Origin: Geobacteraceae bacterium
GTDB taxonomy: Bacteria; Desulfobacterota; Desulfuromonadia; Geobacterales; Geobacteraceae
Length of the DNA stretch: 64,000 nucleotides
Assembly: GCA_029975275.1 (NCBI GenBank)
Contig: JARKPN010000066.1
Span: 1-64,000, forward strand
Reading direction: 5' to 3'
Shown here: positions 42,729 through 51,163 of the stretch, in pieces
Layout: the number at the start of each line of letters is the position of its first letter
Position numbering within the stretch: position 1 is the first letter of the stretch
Notes under the pieces: generated by a model
What the model saw: the letters and a program-made list of their open reading frames with translations, nothing else
Told to the model about the DNA's origin: nothing
Database searches by the model: none
Program-made: the position numbers and the translations under genes

Positions 42729-42759
42729 AAAAAAAGGCCGGCCCAGGAAAGCCGACCTT
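42729..42759 (-). terminator. Terminator beside the tRNA-Leu remnant
   Basis: Arms AAGGCCGGC and GCCGACCTT (one mismatch) are followed on the minus strand by seven T. It lies directly 3' of the tRNA fragment at 42766, where the original tRNA-Leu terminator would be. It also lies just upstream of the HDOD gene start. Confidence 0.65.
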
Positions 42760-42765
42760 CTGTTC

Positions 42766-42823
42766 TGGTGCCCGGGACCGGGGTCGAACCGGTCAATACC
42801 GGACATCGAGAAATTTCAAGCGC
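42766..42823 (-). pseudogene. tRNA-Leu 3'-half remnant (possible attachment site)
   Basis: The first 28 bp are identical to the 3' end of the intact tRNA-Leu at 43361-43388 (CCA, acceptor strand and T arm). The next 30 bp are a diverged version of the variable and anticodon arms. There is no 5' half, so it is not a functional tRNA. A repeated tRNA 3' end flanking about 570 bp is the usual footprint of an integrative element. Confidence 0.75.
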
Positions 42824-43064
42824 CAGCCTGACCCCATGGCACAGAATGAATTCACATATCAGGCGTCACCATCTGTGGCGGAACGTAGCATAGAACCTGG
42901 CTATTTTCAAGGGCGTTCGCTGCCTCCGGCAACTTGGCCGGGCACAGGTGGGCATACCGTCGCTTAACGGTCTTTCTCCGGTCAATTCTTGCGTTTTGAG
43001 ATCTTTAGATGTTTAATATGAATCAGCCTGCTTTCTGGTATCTTGAAATGGTGCGAGGTGCGGC

Positions 43065-43262
43065 ATGCCTCTTCTGGTCAAATTGAAAAACAATGTGGAA
43101 TGTTATGTTTCAAGTCAGCTTTTCAAAAATTTGCTGGCAGAGGGGAGAATTGTTGCCTTCAAGCGGTCTACAGGTGATTGGGTTGACCCTCAAGTAGGCC
43201 CCATGCGAGGAACAGGGACGGCAAATACCTATCAAGGACCCGAAAGGAGAAGCAGGTGGTAG
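43065..43262 (+). CDS. Small uncharacterised protein, 65 aa
   Basis: The peptide starts MPLLVKLKNNVECYVSS and ends with KRSTGDWVDPQVGP and a GPERR-type tail, a tail pattern I associate with small proteins of Geobacter relatives. A GAGG motif lies about 10 bp upstream of ATG. It sits between the tRNA-Leu remnant and the intact tRNA-Leu, so it may have come with the vanished integrative element. No enzyme or DNA-binding motif is evident. The surrounding bases 42824-43064 and 43263-43317 hold nothing I can name. Confidence 0.55.
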   Translation: MPLLVKLKNNVECYVSSQLFKNLLAEGRIVAFKRSTGDWVDPQVGPMRGTGTANTYQGPERRSRW

Positions 43263-43317
43263 GTTCTTCGTGTAGGTCTCATCTCCTTCTATCTGCAGCA
43301 ACATGCTGGTCAAACAC

Positions 43318-43358
43318 AAAATCAAGGGGCTACACTAATCGTGTAGCCCCTTGATTTT
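43318..43358 (-). terminator. Strong bidirectional terminator of tRNA-Leu
   Basis: An 18-bp perfect stem (arms AAAATCAAGGGGCTACAC and its complement) with a TAATC loop lies 2 bp beyond the CCA end of tRNA-Leu on the minus strand. The A- and T-rich ends let it work in both directions, also for the 65-aa gene. Confidence 0.85.
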
Positions 43359-43360
43359 AC

Positions 43361-43448
43361 TGGTGCCCGGGACCGGGGTCGAACCGGTACAATGCCAAGC
43401 ATCGAGGGATTTTAAGTCCCTTGCGTCTACCAATTCCGCCACCCGGGC
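43361..43448 (-). tRNA. tRNA-Leu, anticodon TAA
   Basis: The 88-nt gene has 7-bp acceptor arms GCCCGGG and CCCGGGC, an encoded CCA, an anticodon stem AGGGA/TCCCT around CTTAAAA (anticodon TAA), a long variable arm as in class II tRNAs, and a T arm with GGTTCGACC. It reads UUA codons, and UUG by wobble. It lies just downstream of ihfB on the same strand. Its 3' half is duplicated at 42766. Confidence 0.95.
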
Positions 43449-43520
43449 AGCGCGCCTATTTTCCAGTTGCGGGAACAGCCAGAGCCCGGGCACCGGAAAC
43501 CGTCCCGATCGCAGACCTTG

Positions 43521-43802
43521 TCACGAGTTGTTGACCCTGTCCCTCAGTTCCTTGCCAGTCTTGAAGAAGGGGGTCTTCTTGGCGGGGATCTGAACAATCT
43601 CGCCGCTTTTCGGGTTCCTTGCCTCACGGGGTCCGCGATTCCGGATGGTGAAACTCCCGAAACCCCTGATTTCGACCTTCTCGCCGCTCTTCAGGGCATT
43701 GCGTATGCTGTCGAATACAATATCGACTATGATCTCCGAATCTTTCCGCGTCAAAAGACTGTTCTCGTCCACCAGCCTTTCAACCAACTCACTTTTGGTC
43801 AT
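43521..43802 (-). CDS. ihfB: Integration host factor beta subunit
   Basis: The 93-aa HU/IHF-family DNA-bending protein starts TKSELVERL and has the DNA-binding arm RNRGPREARNPKSGE with IRGFGSFTI. The position after rpsA and the sequence PREARNPKSGE fit the beta subunit rather than HU. IHF bends DNA at sigma-54 promoters and in recombination. It lies 117 bp after rpsA and may share its transcript. Confidence 0.92.
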   Translation of the reverse strand: MTKSELVERLVDENSLLTRKDSEIIVDIVFDSIRNALKSGEKVEIRGFGSFTIRNRGPREARNPKSGEIVQIPAKKTPFFKTGKELRDRVNNS

Positions 43803-43919
43803 ACCACCACTCCTTGTAACAGATTTTTCACGGCTCAGGCTGAAAGGGGCACCCGACCCACCGGCATGGCCCCCTCTCCGCCGGAAAGCAGGCCGCGATG
43901 CCGGTCAGGTTCCATCGAT

Positions 43920-45674
43920 TCAGTCACGACCGTTGTTTTTCTTCATCTCTTCTTTCAGCAGTGCACCGAGATTCGAGGTGGCCTCACCCTGCGAGTCGAA
44001 GTAAGAGGCAAAGGCATCCCGTTCATCGTTGCCGGCGAGCGCCTTGACGGAAAGAGCGATCTTCTTTTCAGAGGCGTCGATGTTCAGCACCACCGCCTCC
44101 AGGTCATCCCCGACGTTCGCGAAGCCCTTGGGAGAGGCGAGCTTCTCCTGGGAAAGCTCGGAGACGTGGATCAGCCCTTCGATTCCCTCCTCGATCTCCA
44201 GGAAGATGCCGAAGTCGGTGATCGAGGTGACCTTGCCCTTCACCTTGGTGCCCGGCCGGTATTTGGTCGGGATCTCGGACCAGGGATCGAGCATCAGCTG
44301 CTTGATGCCGAGGGAGAGTCGCTCGTTCTCCGGGTCGATGTTCAGCACAACCGCCTGGACGGTCTGTCCCTTGGAGTAGAGCTCCGACGGATGCTTGATC
44401 CGCTTGGTCCAAGACATGTCGGAAACGTGCACCAGACCGTCGATCCCGTCTTCGACGCCGATGAAGACTCCGAAGTCGGTCACGTTTTTGATCTGGCCCT
44501 CGATCTTGGTGCCGACCGGGTACTTGTCGCCGATGACCGTCCAGGGGTTCACCTGGATCTGCTTCAGGCCGAGGGAGATCCGCCGACCGGCCACGTCCAC
44601 CCCCAGCACCTCGGCTGCGACCTCGTCTCCGACCTTCAACAGGTCGGAGGGGTGACGCACCCGCTTGGTCCAGGACATCTCGGAAACGTGCACCAGACCT
44701 TCCACCCCCTCCTCCAGGGAAACGAAGGCGCCGTAGTCGGCCAGGCTCACCACCTTGCCGTATACCCTGTCACCTGTATGATATTTCGACTCGACGCTGA
44801 GCCACGGATCCGGGATGGTCTGCTTGATGCCGAGCGAAATCTTCTCTTTTTCGCTGTCGTACTTGAGAACCTTCACCTTGACCGTATCACCGATCTTCAG
44901 GACCTCGGAGGGATGGCCCAGCTTGCGCCAGGACATGTCCACGATGTGCAGCAGGCCGTCGATGCCCCCCAGGTCGATGAATGCGCCATAATCGGTGATG
45001 TTTTTCACCACGCCTTCGAGGATCTGCCCTTCGGCCAGGGTGGCGAGGGTCTCCTTCTTCAGCTTTTCGCGCCCCTCCTCCAAGATGACCCTGCGGGACA
45101 GAACCACGTTGCCCCTTTTCTTGTTCAGCTTGACGACCTTGAACTGGTAGGTCTGGCCGATGAGCTTTTCCAGATTGCCGACGGGCCGCACGTCCACCTG
45201 GGACGCAGGGAGGAACGCCGGGACCCCGATGTCCACCGTCAGGCCGCCCTTGACGTTGGCAACCACCTTACCCTCGATGACGCTGCCGCTCTCTACGGCC
45301 TCCTCGATGCGATCCCACACGAGCTCACGCTCGGCCTTTTTGCGGGAGAGGACCACATAACCGCGGATATTCTCCTTTTTTTCGAAGTATACCCTGACCT
45401 CGTCACCCACCTTCACGGTGAGTTGGCCGGCCTCGTCGAGAAACTCCGAAACCGGGATGCATCCTTCCGATTTGTAGCCGATATTGACAAGGACGTAATC
45501 CGGGTCTATCTGCACGACGACGCCTTTGACGATCTCCCCAACCTGCGGCTGACGCAGGCTCTCCTGGAAAAGCTCCTCGAAGTTCTCCTTCCCTTGATTG
45601 GAGTCGTCCTCCATATCGGTATTCAGCCTTTCCGGCTCGTTGGTGTTGGTCAATTCTTTTTCGTCGTTCATCAA
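43920..45674 (-). CDS. rpsA: 30S ribosomal protein S1
   Basis: The 584-aa protein has six S1 RNA-binding domains; the last four show the repeated pattern GxVxxxxDYGxFVxLxxGxxGLxHxS (for example YGAFVSLEEGVEGLVHVSEM). Two N-terminal repeats bind the ribosome. S1 unwinds and positions mRNA in initiation. It follows ispH by 64 bp, as in other Geobacter-type operons (cmk-ispH-rpsA). Length is normal for the group. Confidence 0.98.
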   Translation of the reverse strand: MMNDEKELTNTNEPERLNTDMEDDSNQGKENFEELFQESLRQPQVGEIVKGVVVQIDPDYVLVNIGYKSEGCIPVSEFLDEAGQLTVKVGDEVRVYFEKKENIRGYVVLSRKKAERELVWDRIEEAVESGSVIEGKVVANVKGGLTVDIGVPAFLPASQVDVRPVGNLEKLIGQTYQFKVVKLNKKRGNVVLSRRVILEEGREKLKKETLATLAEGQILEGVVKNITDYGAFIDLGGIDGLLHIVDMSWRKLGHPSEVLKIGDTVKVKVLKYDSEKEKISLGIKQTIPDPWLSVESKYHTGDRVYGKVVSLADYGAFVSLEEGVEGLVHVSEMSWTKRVRHPSDLLKVGDEVAAEVLGVDVAGRRISLGLKQIQVNPWTVIGDKYPVGTKIEGQIKNVTDFGVFIGVEDGIDGLVHVSDMSWTKRIKHPSELYSKGQTVQAVVLNIDPENERLSLGIKQLMLDPWSEIPTKYRPGTKVKGKVTSITDFGIFLEIEEGIEGLIHVSELSQEKLASPKGFANVGDDLEAVVLNIDASEKKIALSVKALAGNDERDAFASYFDSQGEATSNLGALLKEEMKKNNGRD

Positions 45675-45738
45675 AATAGTACCCCCTGGAATTTACTATA
45701 GTTTTGCCAGCCCTATGCTGGCATACCATGCTGGAAAC

Positions 45739-46584
45739 TCAATGTTTATCCACGTCAATCCTGGCAATGTGCTCGAGCACCTCGTCGATTACCCACTTAG
45801 GGGTCGATGCGCCGGCGGTAACCCCTACCCTGTCCACCCCGTCGAACCATTCCCGGTTCAGCTGCCGAGCGGTCTCGATGTGGTAGGTCTTCGGCTGGAG
45901 CTCGGCGCAAACCTGGGCCAGACGTGTCGTATTGGCGCTGTTGTGTCCACCGATTACTATCATGCAATCAACTCGTTTGGCAAGCTCTTTGGCCTCCTCC
46001 TGCCGCACGGCCGTTGCGTCGCAGATGGTGTTGAACACCCGGATTTCGCTTCCCTTGAGCAGGCATTCGAGCACCACGTTCTTCAGATTCTCGAAAGACT
46101 GGGTGGTCTGGGCCACGATTCCGATCTTGCCGGAGATCTTCAGCTTTCCGGCCTCCTCGCCGGAACCAACCACGTACACCTTCCCCTTGGCGTAGGAAAC
46201 AATCCCCTGCACTTCCGGATGGTCTGCATCTCCTACCACTACCACATCATAACCCGCCAGGGAAAGACTTTTTACGTGTTCCTGCGCCTTTTTCACGAAG
46301 GGGCAGGTGGCGTCCACGATCTCCAGCTCCTTGCGGGACGCCTCCCGCAACTCGTCTGCGGTGACTCCGTGGGAACGGATGATGATGGCCCCGTTGTCGA
46401 GCTCCGAGATGCTTGTCAGCACCTTGACCCCCATCTCCTCAAGGCGCTGGACCACCTGCGGCGAATGGATTATCGGGCCGAGGGTGCAGGTCTTCCCCTC
46501 TTTTGAGGCCGCCTCGAAGGCCATCTGGGTCGCCCGCTTCACGCCGAAACAGAATCCGGCCTGCTTTGCCAGGATTATCTTCAA
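45739..46584 (-). CDS. ispH: 4-hydroxy-3-methylbut-2-enyl diphosphate reductase IspH
   Basis: The 281-aa Fe-S enzyme of the MEP isoprenoid pathway converts HMBPP to IPP and DMAPP. Three conserved Cys ligands are visible: in AGFCFGVKRA (Cys12), DATCPFVKK (about 96) and TICDATAVRQ (about 192). The motifs SHGV and TTQSFENL are intact. It lies 3 bp after cmk and before rpsA. Length is typical. Confidence 0.98.
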   Translation of the reverse strand: MKIILAKQAGFCFGVKRATQMAFEAASKEGKTCTLGPIIHSPQVVQRLEEMGVKVLTSISELDNGAIIIRSHGVTADELREASRKELEIVDATCPFVKKAQEHVKSLSLAGYDVVVVGDADHPEVQGIVSYAKGKVYVVGSGEEAGKLKISGKIGIVAQTTQSFENLKNVVLECLLKGSEIRVFNTICDATAVRQEEAKELAKRVDCMIVIGGHNSANTTRLAQVCAELQPKTYHIETARQLNREWFDGVDRVGVTAGASTPKWVIDEVLEHIARIDVDKH

Positions 46585-46587
46585 GAC

Positions 46588-47340
46588 CTAAGCCCCCTCA
46601 ACGTTTCCACAAAATCCGTCCCCGCAGCCTCCGGCCGATAATCGGCGCGCGGCTTCCCTGTCACGGACCAGACGCTCCATCCTCCGGAGCACCTCCTCGA
46701 CGGATACCCCGGTCGAATCGATCAGGAGTGCGTCCTCGGCCCTGCAGAGTGGAGCGTGCTCACGCCGCTCGTCCCGGGCGTCGCGTGCCGCCACCTCCTC
46801 TATGGTCTTCTCGAGGGAGACGTCCTCCCCCTTTGCCCGCAGCTCCAGGTAACGCCTCCTCCCCCGTTCCTCGGCCGATGCCGAGAGAAAAAACTTGACG
46901 TCGGCGTCCGGAAACACCACCGAACCGATGTCGCGTCCCTCCAGCACCACGTTTCCCGTGCTCCCCATGCGTCTCTGCTCGTGGAGGAGGACCTCCCTCA
47001 CCGCTTTCCTGGTAGATATGCGCGAGGTGAGAAGGCTTATCTCGGGTGTCCGGATCGCCTCGGAGACGTCCTCGCCGTTTGCCAGCACCCGGTAGGCGCC
47101 GTCATCCCTCTCAAAGGAGATCTCCAGCCCGCGGCAGACCCGGTCAAGCGCGTCCTCGTCGTCCGGGGCCACACCGGCCCGTCTCACCGCCAGGGCCACG
47201 GCCCGGAACATGGCTCCGGTATCGATGTAGAGATAGCCGAGCCGTTCGGCCAGCATACGGGCCACGGTACTCTTTCCCGCCCCCGAAGGACCGTCGATGG
47301 CCACCACCATGCCTCGGGCCGTTCCAGTCCTCTCCGTCAC
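46588..47340 (-). CDS. cmk: Cytidylate kinase
   Basis: The 250-aa kinase phosphorylates CMP and dCMP. The P-loop is IDGPSGAGKST near the N-terminus, followed by LYIDTGAMFRA and GRDIGSVVFPDADVKFFL. I chose GTG 47340, which overlaps the aroA stop as GTGA and has AAAGGG upstream; ATG 47310 is an alternative that shortens the protein by 10 residues. It is coupled to aroA and followed 3 bp later by ispH. Confidence 0.95.
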   Translation of the reverse strand: MTERTGTARGMVVAIDGPSGAGKSTVARMLAERLGYLYIDTGAMFRAVALAVRRAGVAPDDEDALDRVCRGLEISFERDDGAYRVLANGEDVSEAIRTPEISLLTSRISTRKAVREVLLHEQRRMGSTGNVVLEGRDIGSVVFPDADVKFFLSASAEERGRRRYLELRAKGEDVSLEKTIEEVAARDARDERREHAPLCRAEDALLIDSTGVSVEEVLRRMERLVRDREAARRLSAGGCGDGFCGNVEGA

Positions 47341-48626
47341 CGGTCGCACACCCTTTCCAGCAGGTCGGTGAACGACGGGAAGGAAGTGGCGATGCAGCCG
47401 GTATCGGTCACCGTCGTCCCGCCCAATGCGACCAGCCCTGCTATCAGCATGGACATGGCAATCCGATGGTCGCCGAAGCTGTCGACGGTGCAGCCGCGCA
47501 GCTTTCCCGAGCCGGTTATTTCCATACCGTCGTCGGTTTCGACCACCTGGACCCCTGCCGCACGCAGGTTGGCCGCCATGGCGGCAATCCGGTCGGTTTC
47601 CTTGACGCGCAGCTCCCGCGCGTCCCTGAGCACGGTTGTCCCCTCGGCGCAGGCGGCGGCCACGCAGATGATGGGGAACTCGTCGATGGCGCGCGGCACG
47701 GTGTCGCCGCCGATCTCGATGCCGCGCAACGACGAGGAGCGCACCAGCAGATCCGCTACCGGCTCGCCCGAGACCAGCCGTTGCCCGGCCACCTCGATGT
47801 CGGCCCCCATCTGCGTGAGGACATCGATGATGCCGGTCCTGGTGGGATTGACCCCCACCCCGGTGATGAGCAGCTCGGAGCCGGGGACGATGAGCGCCGC
47901 CACCATGAAAAAGGCGGCAGAAGAGATGTCGCCCGGCACGTCCACCTCCCGCCCCTTCAGCTCTCCGCCGCCGCGGATCCGCGCTCCGTTGGCAAGGGGC
48001 TCGACAGGGGCGCCGAAGTAGCCGAGCATCCGTTCCGAGTGGTCCCGCGAGAGCGACGGTTCGGTCACCTCGGTCAGGCCGTCGGCGTAAAGACCGGCCA
48101 GAAGCAGAGAGGATTTGATCTGGGCGCTGGCAACCGGCGATACGTACGAAATGCCCTTAAGCGTCCGTCCCTGGATCGCCAGAGGGGCCTTGGCCCCGCC
48201 GTCCCGGCCGAATATGGTGGCACCCATTCTCGAAAGTGGTTCGATCACCCTTCCCATGGGCCTGGCCCGGAGATAGCGGTCTCCGGTCAGGACCGAAAAG
48301 AAACCCTGGCCGGCCAGCAGGCCGGTCATGAGCCGCATGGAGGTGCCGGAGTTGCCGCAGTCCAGCACATCCCCAGGTTCGGACAGGCCGTGCAACCCCT
48401 TACCCCGGATTACCAGGGTATCGCCGTCGTCGGCGGCATCGATACCCATGGCGCGGAAAACGTTCAGGGTGGAGATGGTGTCCTCCCCGTGCAGGAAGCC
48501 CCGGACCACCGTGGTCCCCTCGGCGAGGGAGCCGAACATCACCGCCCGGTGCGAGACCGACTTGTCGCCGGGCACCGCCATGGTCCCGCGTATTCCCTTT
48601 ACCGGCCTTGTCGTGTAGCTTGTCAA
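47337..48626 (-). CDS. aroA: 3-phosphoshikimate 1-carboxyvinyltransferase (EPSP synthase)
   Basis: The 429-aa enzyme transfers enolpyruvate from PEP to shikimate 3-phosphate. Signatures are MAVPGDKSVSHRAVM, LDCGNSGTSMRLMTGLLAGQ and RVKETDRIAAMAANLRAAG. TTG 48626 was chosen because conservation starts there and a GGGG motif precedes it; upstream in-frame sequence contains a dispersed repeat, not protein. It is preceded by tyrA across a 240-bp gap and overlaps cmk. Confidence 0.96.
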   Translation of the reverse strand: MTSYTTRPVKGIRGTMAVPGDKSVSHRAVMFGSLAEGTTVVRGFLHGEDTISTLNVFRAMGIDAADDGDTLVIRGKGLHGLSEPGDVLDCGNSGTSMRLMTGLLAGQGFFSVLTGDRYLRARPMGRVIEPLSRMGATIFGRDGGAKAPLAIQGRTLKGISYVSPVASAQIKSSLLLAGLYADGLTEVTEPSLSRDHSERMLGYFGAPVEPLANGARIRGGGELKGREVDVPGDISSAAFFMVAALIVPGSELLITGVGVNPTRTGIIDVLTQMGADIEVAGQRLVSGEPVADLLVRSSSLRGIEIGGDTVPRAIDEFPIICVAAACAEGTTVLRDARELRVKETDRIAAMAANLRAAGVQVVETDDGMEITGSGKLRGCTVDSFGDHRIAMSMLIAGLVALGGTTVTDTGCIATSFPSFTDLLERVCDR

Positions 48627-48688
48627 ATCCTGCCCCGCTAAGATTGAGATTTCGCGTCCCTCCGGAAAGCGTCCGCCTGGGCCGGGGA

Positions 48689-48719
48689 GGAAATTCCCCC
48701 AAGCCCCTCGTAATCGGTC
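48689..48719 (-). repeat. 31-bp dispersed repeat in the tyrA-aroA gap
   Basis: The minus strand begins GACCGATTACGAGGGGCTT and continues GGGGGAATTTCC. A copy with two mismatches lies on the plus strand at 58805-58835. A related GGGGCTTC/AGGGAAGTTCC sequence forms part of the hairpin at 55431-55471. The rest of the 240-bp gap shows no gene. Confidence 0.7.
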
Positions 48720-48866
48720 ACCAACCGTCACCCGGACGATGACCCTGCTGGGTTCGAATGCTTTCCCGCGACTCACCTGCCTGCACTGAAACCGTACGAG
48801 AGGCTCCGTGAAAGCCCCACCCCGGCCCTAATCAGCATGTCCGTCGAATTCCTGAACGAAATCAGA

Positions 48867-49727
48867 TTATTTGATTGAATCCCTGCTCCGCTTCGACTCG
48901 GCGAAAAACTTCTCCAGCCCCTCCGCGTCGCAGCTCTCCACCAGGGAGCGGAGCCGGCCGAAATAGCCGGTGAAAAAGTCCATCATCTCCAGCAGCGCGG
49001 AGCGATTCATGAGGGCGATGTCGCGCCACATGGCCGGGTCCGAGGAAGCGATGCGGGTAAAGTCCCTGAACCCTCCGGCTGAGTAGGAAAGGATGCTTTC
49101 ATCCAGGCGTTCGTAACCGTCCACGGCGTTTACCAGCGAATAGGCCACCATGTGCGGGAGATGGGAGATGGCCGCCACGATCCGGTCGTGCTTGCGGGCA
49201 TCCATCCGGATCACCTCGGAGCCCGCGCTCCGCCACATCCTGACAACCGTTTCGAGCGCGCGGCCGTCCGTGCGGGGCGTCGGAGTGACGATGCAGCGTT
49301 TTCCCCTGAACAGGGTCACCAACGAGGCGTCCACTCCGGATCGCTCGGTGCCGGCGATGGGGTGGCCGCCCACGAAATGGGTCCCCGTAGGCATGAGCGG
49401 CTCGCAGGCCGCCACTACTGGCTCCTTCACGCTCCCACCGTCGGTTACGATACATCCGGGCGAGAGGAACGGGGCTATGCGTTCGAGCACCGCGGCGATG
49501 GACCTTACCGGCGTGGACAGGAAGACCAGGTCCGCACCCCGGACCCCCTCGCACGGGTCCTGGCTGTATCTGTCGATCACTCCCAGCTCGACCGCCCGAA
49601 TCAGGTTCTGCTCGGTGCGGCCGACACCGACAATCTCGCCCACTTCCCCCTGCTCCCGGAGGACCCGTGCAAGCGAACCGCCTATGAGCCCGACGCCGAC
49701 CACGGCCATGCGCTTGCTAATAGCCAT
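48867..49727 (-). CDS. tyrA: Prephenate dehydrogenase TyrA
   Basis: The 286-aa NAD(P)-dependent enzyme of tyrosine synthesis has the Rossmann motif VGVGLIGGSL at about 9-18. It also has FLSTPV, TDGGSVK and the catalytic region HFVGGHPIAGTERSGV. Start ATG 49727 follows a GAGG motif; starts a few codons upstream are possible. No ACT domain is present. It lies 86 bp after pheA. Confidence 0.95.
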   Translation of the reverse strand: MAISKRMAVVGVGLIGGSLARVLREQGEVGEIVGVGRTEQNLIRAVELGVIDRYSQDPCEGVRGADLVFLSTPVRSIAAVLERIAPFLSPGCIVTDGGSVKEPVVAACEPLMPTGTHFVGGHPIAGTERSGVDASLVTLFRGKRCIVTPTPRTDGRALETVVRMWRSAGSEVIRMDARKHDRIVAAISHLPHMVAYSLVNAVDGYERLDESILSYSAGGFRDFTRIASSDPAMWRDIALMNRSALLEMMDFFTGYFGRLRSLVESCDAEGLEKFFAESKRSRDSIK

Positions 49728-49813
49728 GGCCGTAACCATCCTCAAGCATTTTTGCCGTCCCCTGCCTGCCGGACAGCCGTCTTTCCACTGAAAAACACAT
49801 CAATCCCCTTGTC

Positions 49814-50890
49814 TCAGGTATTTTTTGGATAGGAACCGAGCACCTTTACGAACCGGCAGCACTCGCGCAGCTCGCTGACCGCCTCCTCGACCTCGGGATC
49901 CGAGACGTGTCCGTTCAGGTCGAGGAAAAAGATGTACTCCCAAGCCTTCTTCTTCAGGGGGCGGGATTCGATCTTGCTCAGGTTTATGCCGCGCTTGGCG
50001 AACGGCTCAAGCATGCGGTAGAGGATTCCAGGTTCATCCTTGACCGAAAACATCAGGGACGTCTTGTCCTCGCCGCTCTTTCCGGCCATTGTTTTGCCGA
50101 TGACCAGAAAGCGGGTATAGTTGTTAATCTGGTCCTCGATGCGCTTCTTGACGATCTTCAGGTCATAAAGCGAAGCAGCGGACTCGCTGGCTATGGCCGC
50201 GGCATTGTAGTCTTCGTTTACTATCTGGGCTGCCAGGGCGGTGGAGGCGACATCCACCACCGGCACGTTGGGAAGGTTGTCGTCCAGCCATTTGCGGCAC
50301 TGGGCAATGGCCTGCGGATGCGAGTAAACCTTCTTCACGTCCTCCATCCTGCCGGTCCTGGAGAGGAGATCGTGGGAAACCTCCAGCAGGATCTCCGCGA
50401 TAATCTTCAGGTCGCTTTCCATGAACATGTCCAGTGTATGGGAAACCATCCCCTCTGTGGAGTTCTCCACCGGCACCACGCCGTACTGGGCACGCCCCTT
50501 CGCCACTTCCTCGAATACGGCCGGAATGGATTTCTGCGGAGTCAGTTCCGCGGAAAGGCCGAACTGCTGCATGGCCGCCATGTGGGTAAAGGTCGCCCTC
50601 GGACCGAGAAAGGCAACCTGCATGGGGTATTCCAGGGCCAGAGATGCGGAAATTATCTCCCTGAACACGCTTTTCAGAGCTTCGTTGGGGAATGGCCCAC
50701 GGTTTCCGGCCGAGAGCCGCTCATAGATCTCGCGCTCACGACTCGGCGAGTAGAAATCCAGCCGCTCACGGGTCTTGAGCCTGCCGACCGCAACCACCAT
50801 GGAAGCCCGCTCATTCAGGAGATCCAGGATCCGATCGTCGATGTTGTCGATGGAATGTCTTAATTCTTCGAGTGTTTTCTTGTCAGACAA
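49814..50890 (-). CDS. pheA: Bifunctional chorismate mutase/prephenate dehydratase
   Basis: The 358-aa enzyme has chorismate mutase at about 1-85 (LRHSIDNIDDRILDLLNERASMV), prephenate dehydratase at about 92-270 (VAFLGPRATFTHMAA, NSTEGMV, and TRFLVIG) and a C-terminal ACT domain for Phe feedback (KDEPGILYRMLEPFAKRGINLSKIESRP). TTG start after AGGTGA. It begins the pheA-tyrA-aroA-cmk-ispH-rpsA series. Confidence 0.97.
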   Translation of the reverse strand: MSDKKTLEELRHSIDNIDDRILDLLNERASMVVAVGRLKTRERLDFYSPSREREIYERLSAGNRGPFPNEALKSVFREIISASLALEYPMQVAFLGPRATFTHMAAMQQFGLSAELTPQKSIPAVFEEVAKGRAQYGVVPVENSTEGMVSHTLDMFMESDLKIIAEILLEVSHDLLSRTGRMEDVKKVYSHPQAIAQCRKWLDDNLPNVPVVDVASTALAAQIVNEDYNAAAIASESAASLYDLKIVKKRIEDQINNYTRFLVIGKTMAGKSGEDKTSLMFSVKDEPGILYRMLEPFAKRGINLSKIESRPLKKKAWEYIFFLDLNGHVSDPEVEEAVSELRECCRFVKVLGSYPKNT

Positions 50891-50935
50891 ACGGAGTCAC
50901 CTAAGAGGGGTTTTTCAGAGTGTGGGACATATCAA

Positions 50936-50962
50936 TCTATAGTAAATGCGCCGAGAAAGCAA
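50936..50962 (-). promoter_or_regulatory. Possible sigma-70 promoter of pheA
   Basis: TTGCTT and TATAGA on the minus strand are separated by 15 bp, slightly short, about 50 bp upstream of the pheA start. On the other strand a TATACT at 51035-51040 may serve the divergent gene at 51164, but no good -35 is visible. The rest of the 273-bp gap shows nothing clear. Confidence 0.35.
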
Positions 50963-51163
50963 TTGTTTTTTCGGAGCGCACGACTGATCCTCCCTAAGGG
51001 AAATTGAAGCTTCCTAACTCCGACCGAATTATAGTATACTGGCTCCTCAAAATTAAGTAACCGCACCGATCCCAGCTCTTCAAGCCGCGCGGATGTCCGG
51101 CAGGGTCATCCGCAGCATGCCCGCTGAAAGCGGAAAAAGTTCATCCCGATAAAGGCGCTTTTC

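Noticed and set aside
42766-42823. A second functional tRNA gene
   Set aside because: Only the 3' half is recognisable; there is no D arm or 5' acceptor strand and the anticodon arm does not pair well.
43467-45701. A 744-codon open frame opposite rpsA
   Set aside because: It is the complementary shadow of the six S1 repeats; the minus-strand gene is clearly the real one.
48627-48776. Longer N-terminus of AroA starting at 48776
   Set aside because: The additional residues include translated repeat sequence shared with non-coding sites, and conservation begins near residue 51 of that frame.
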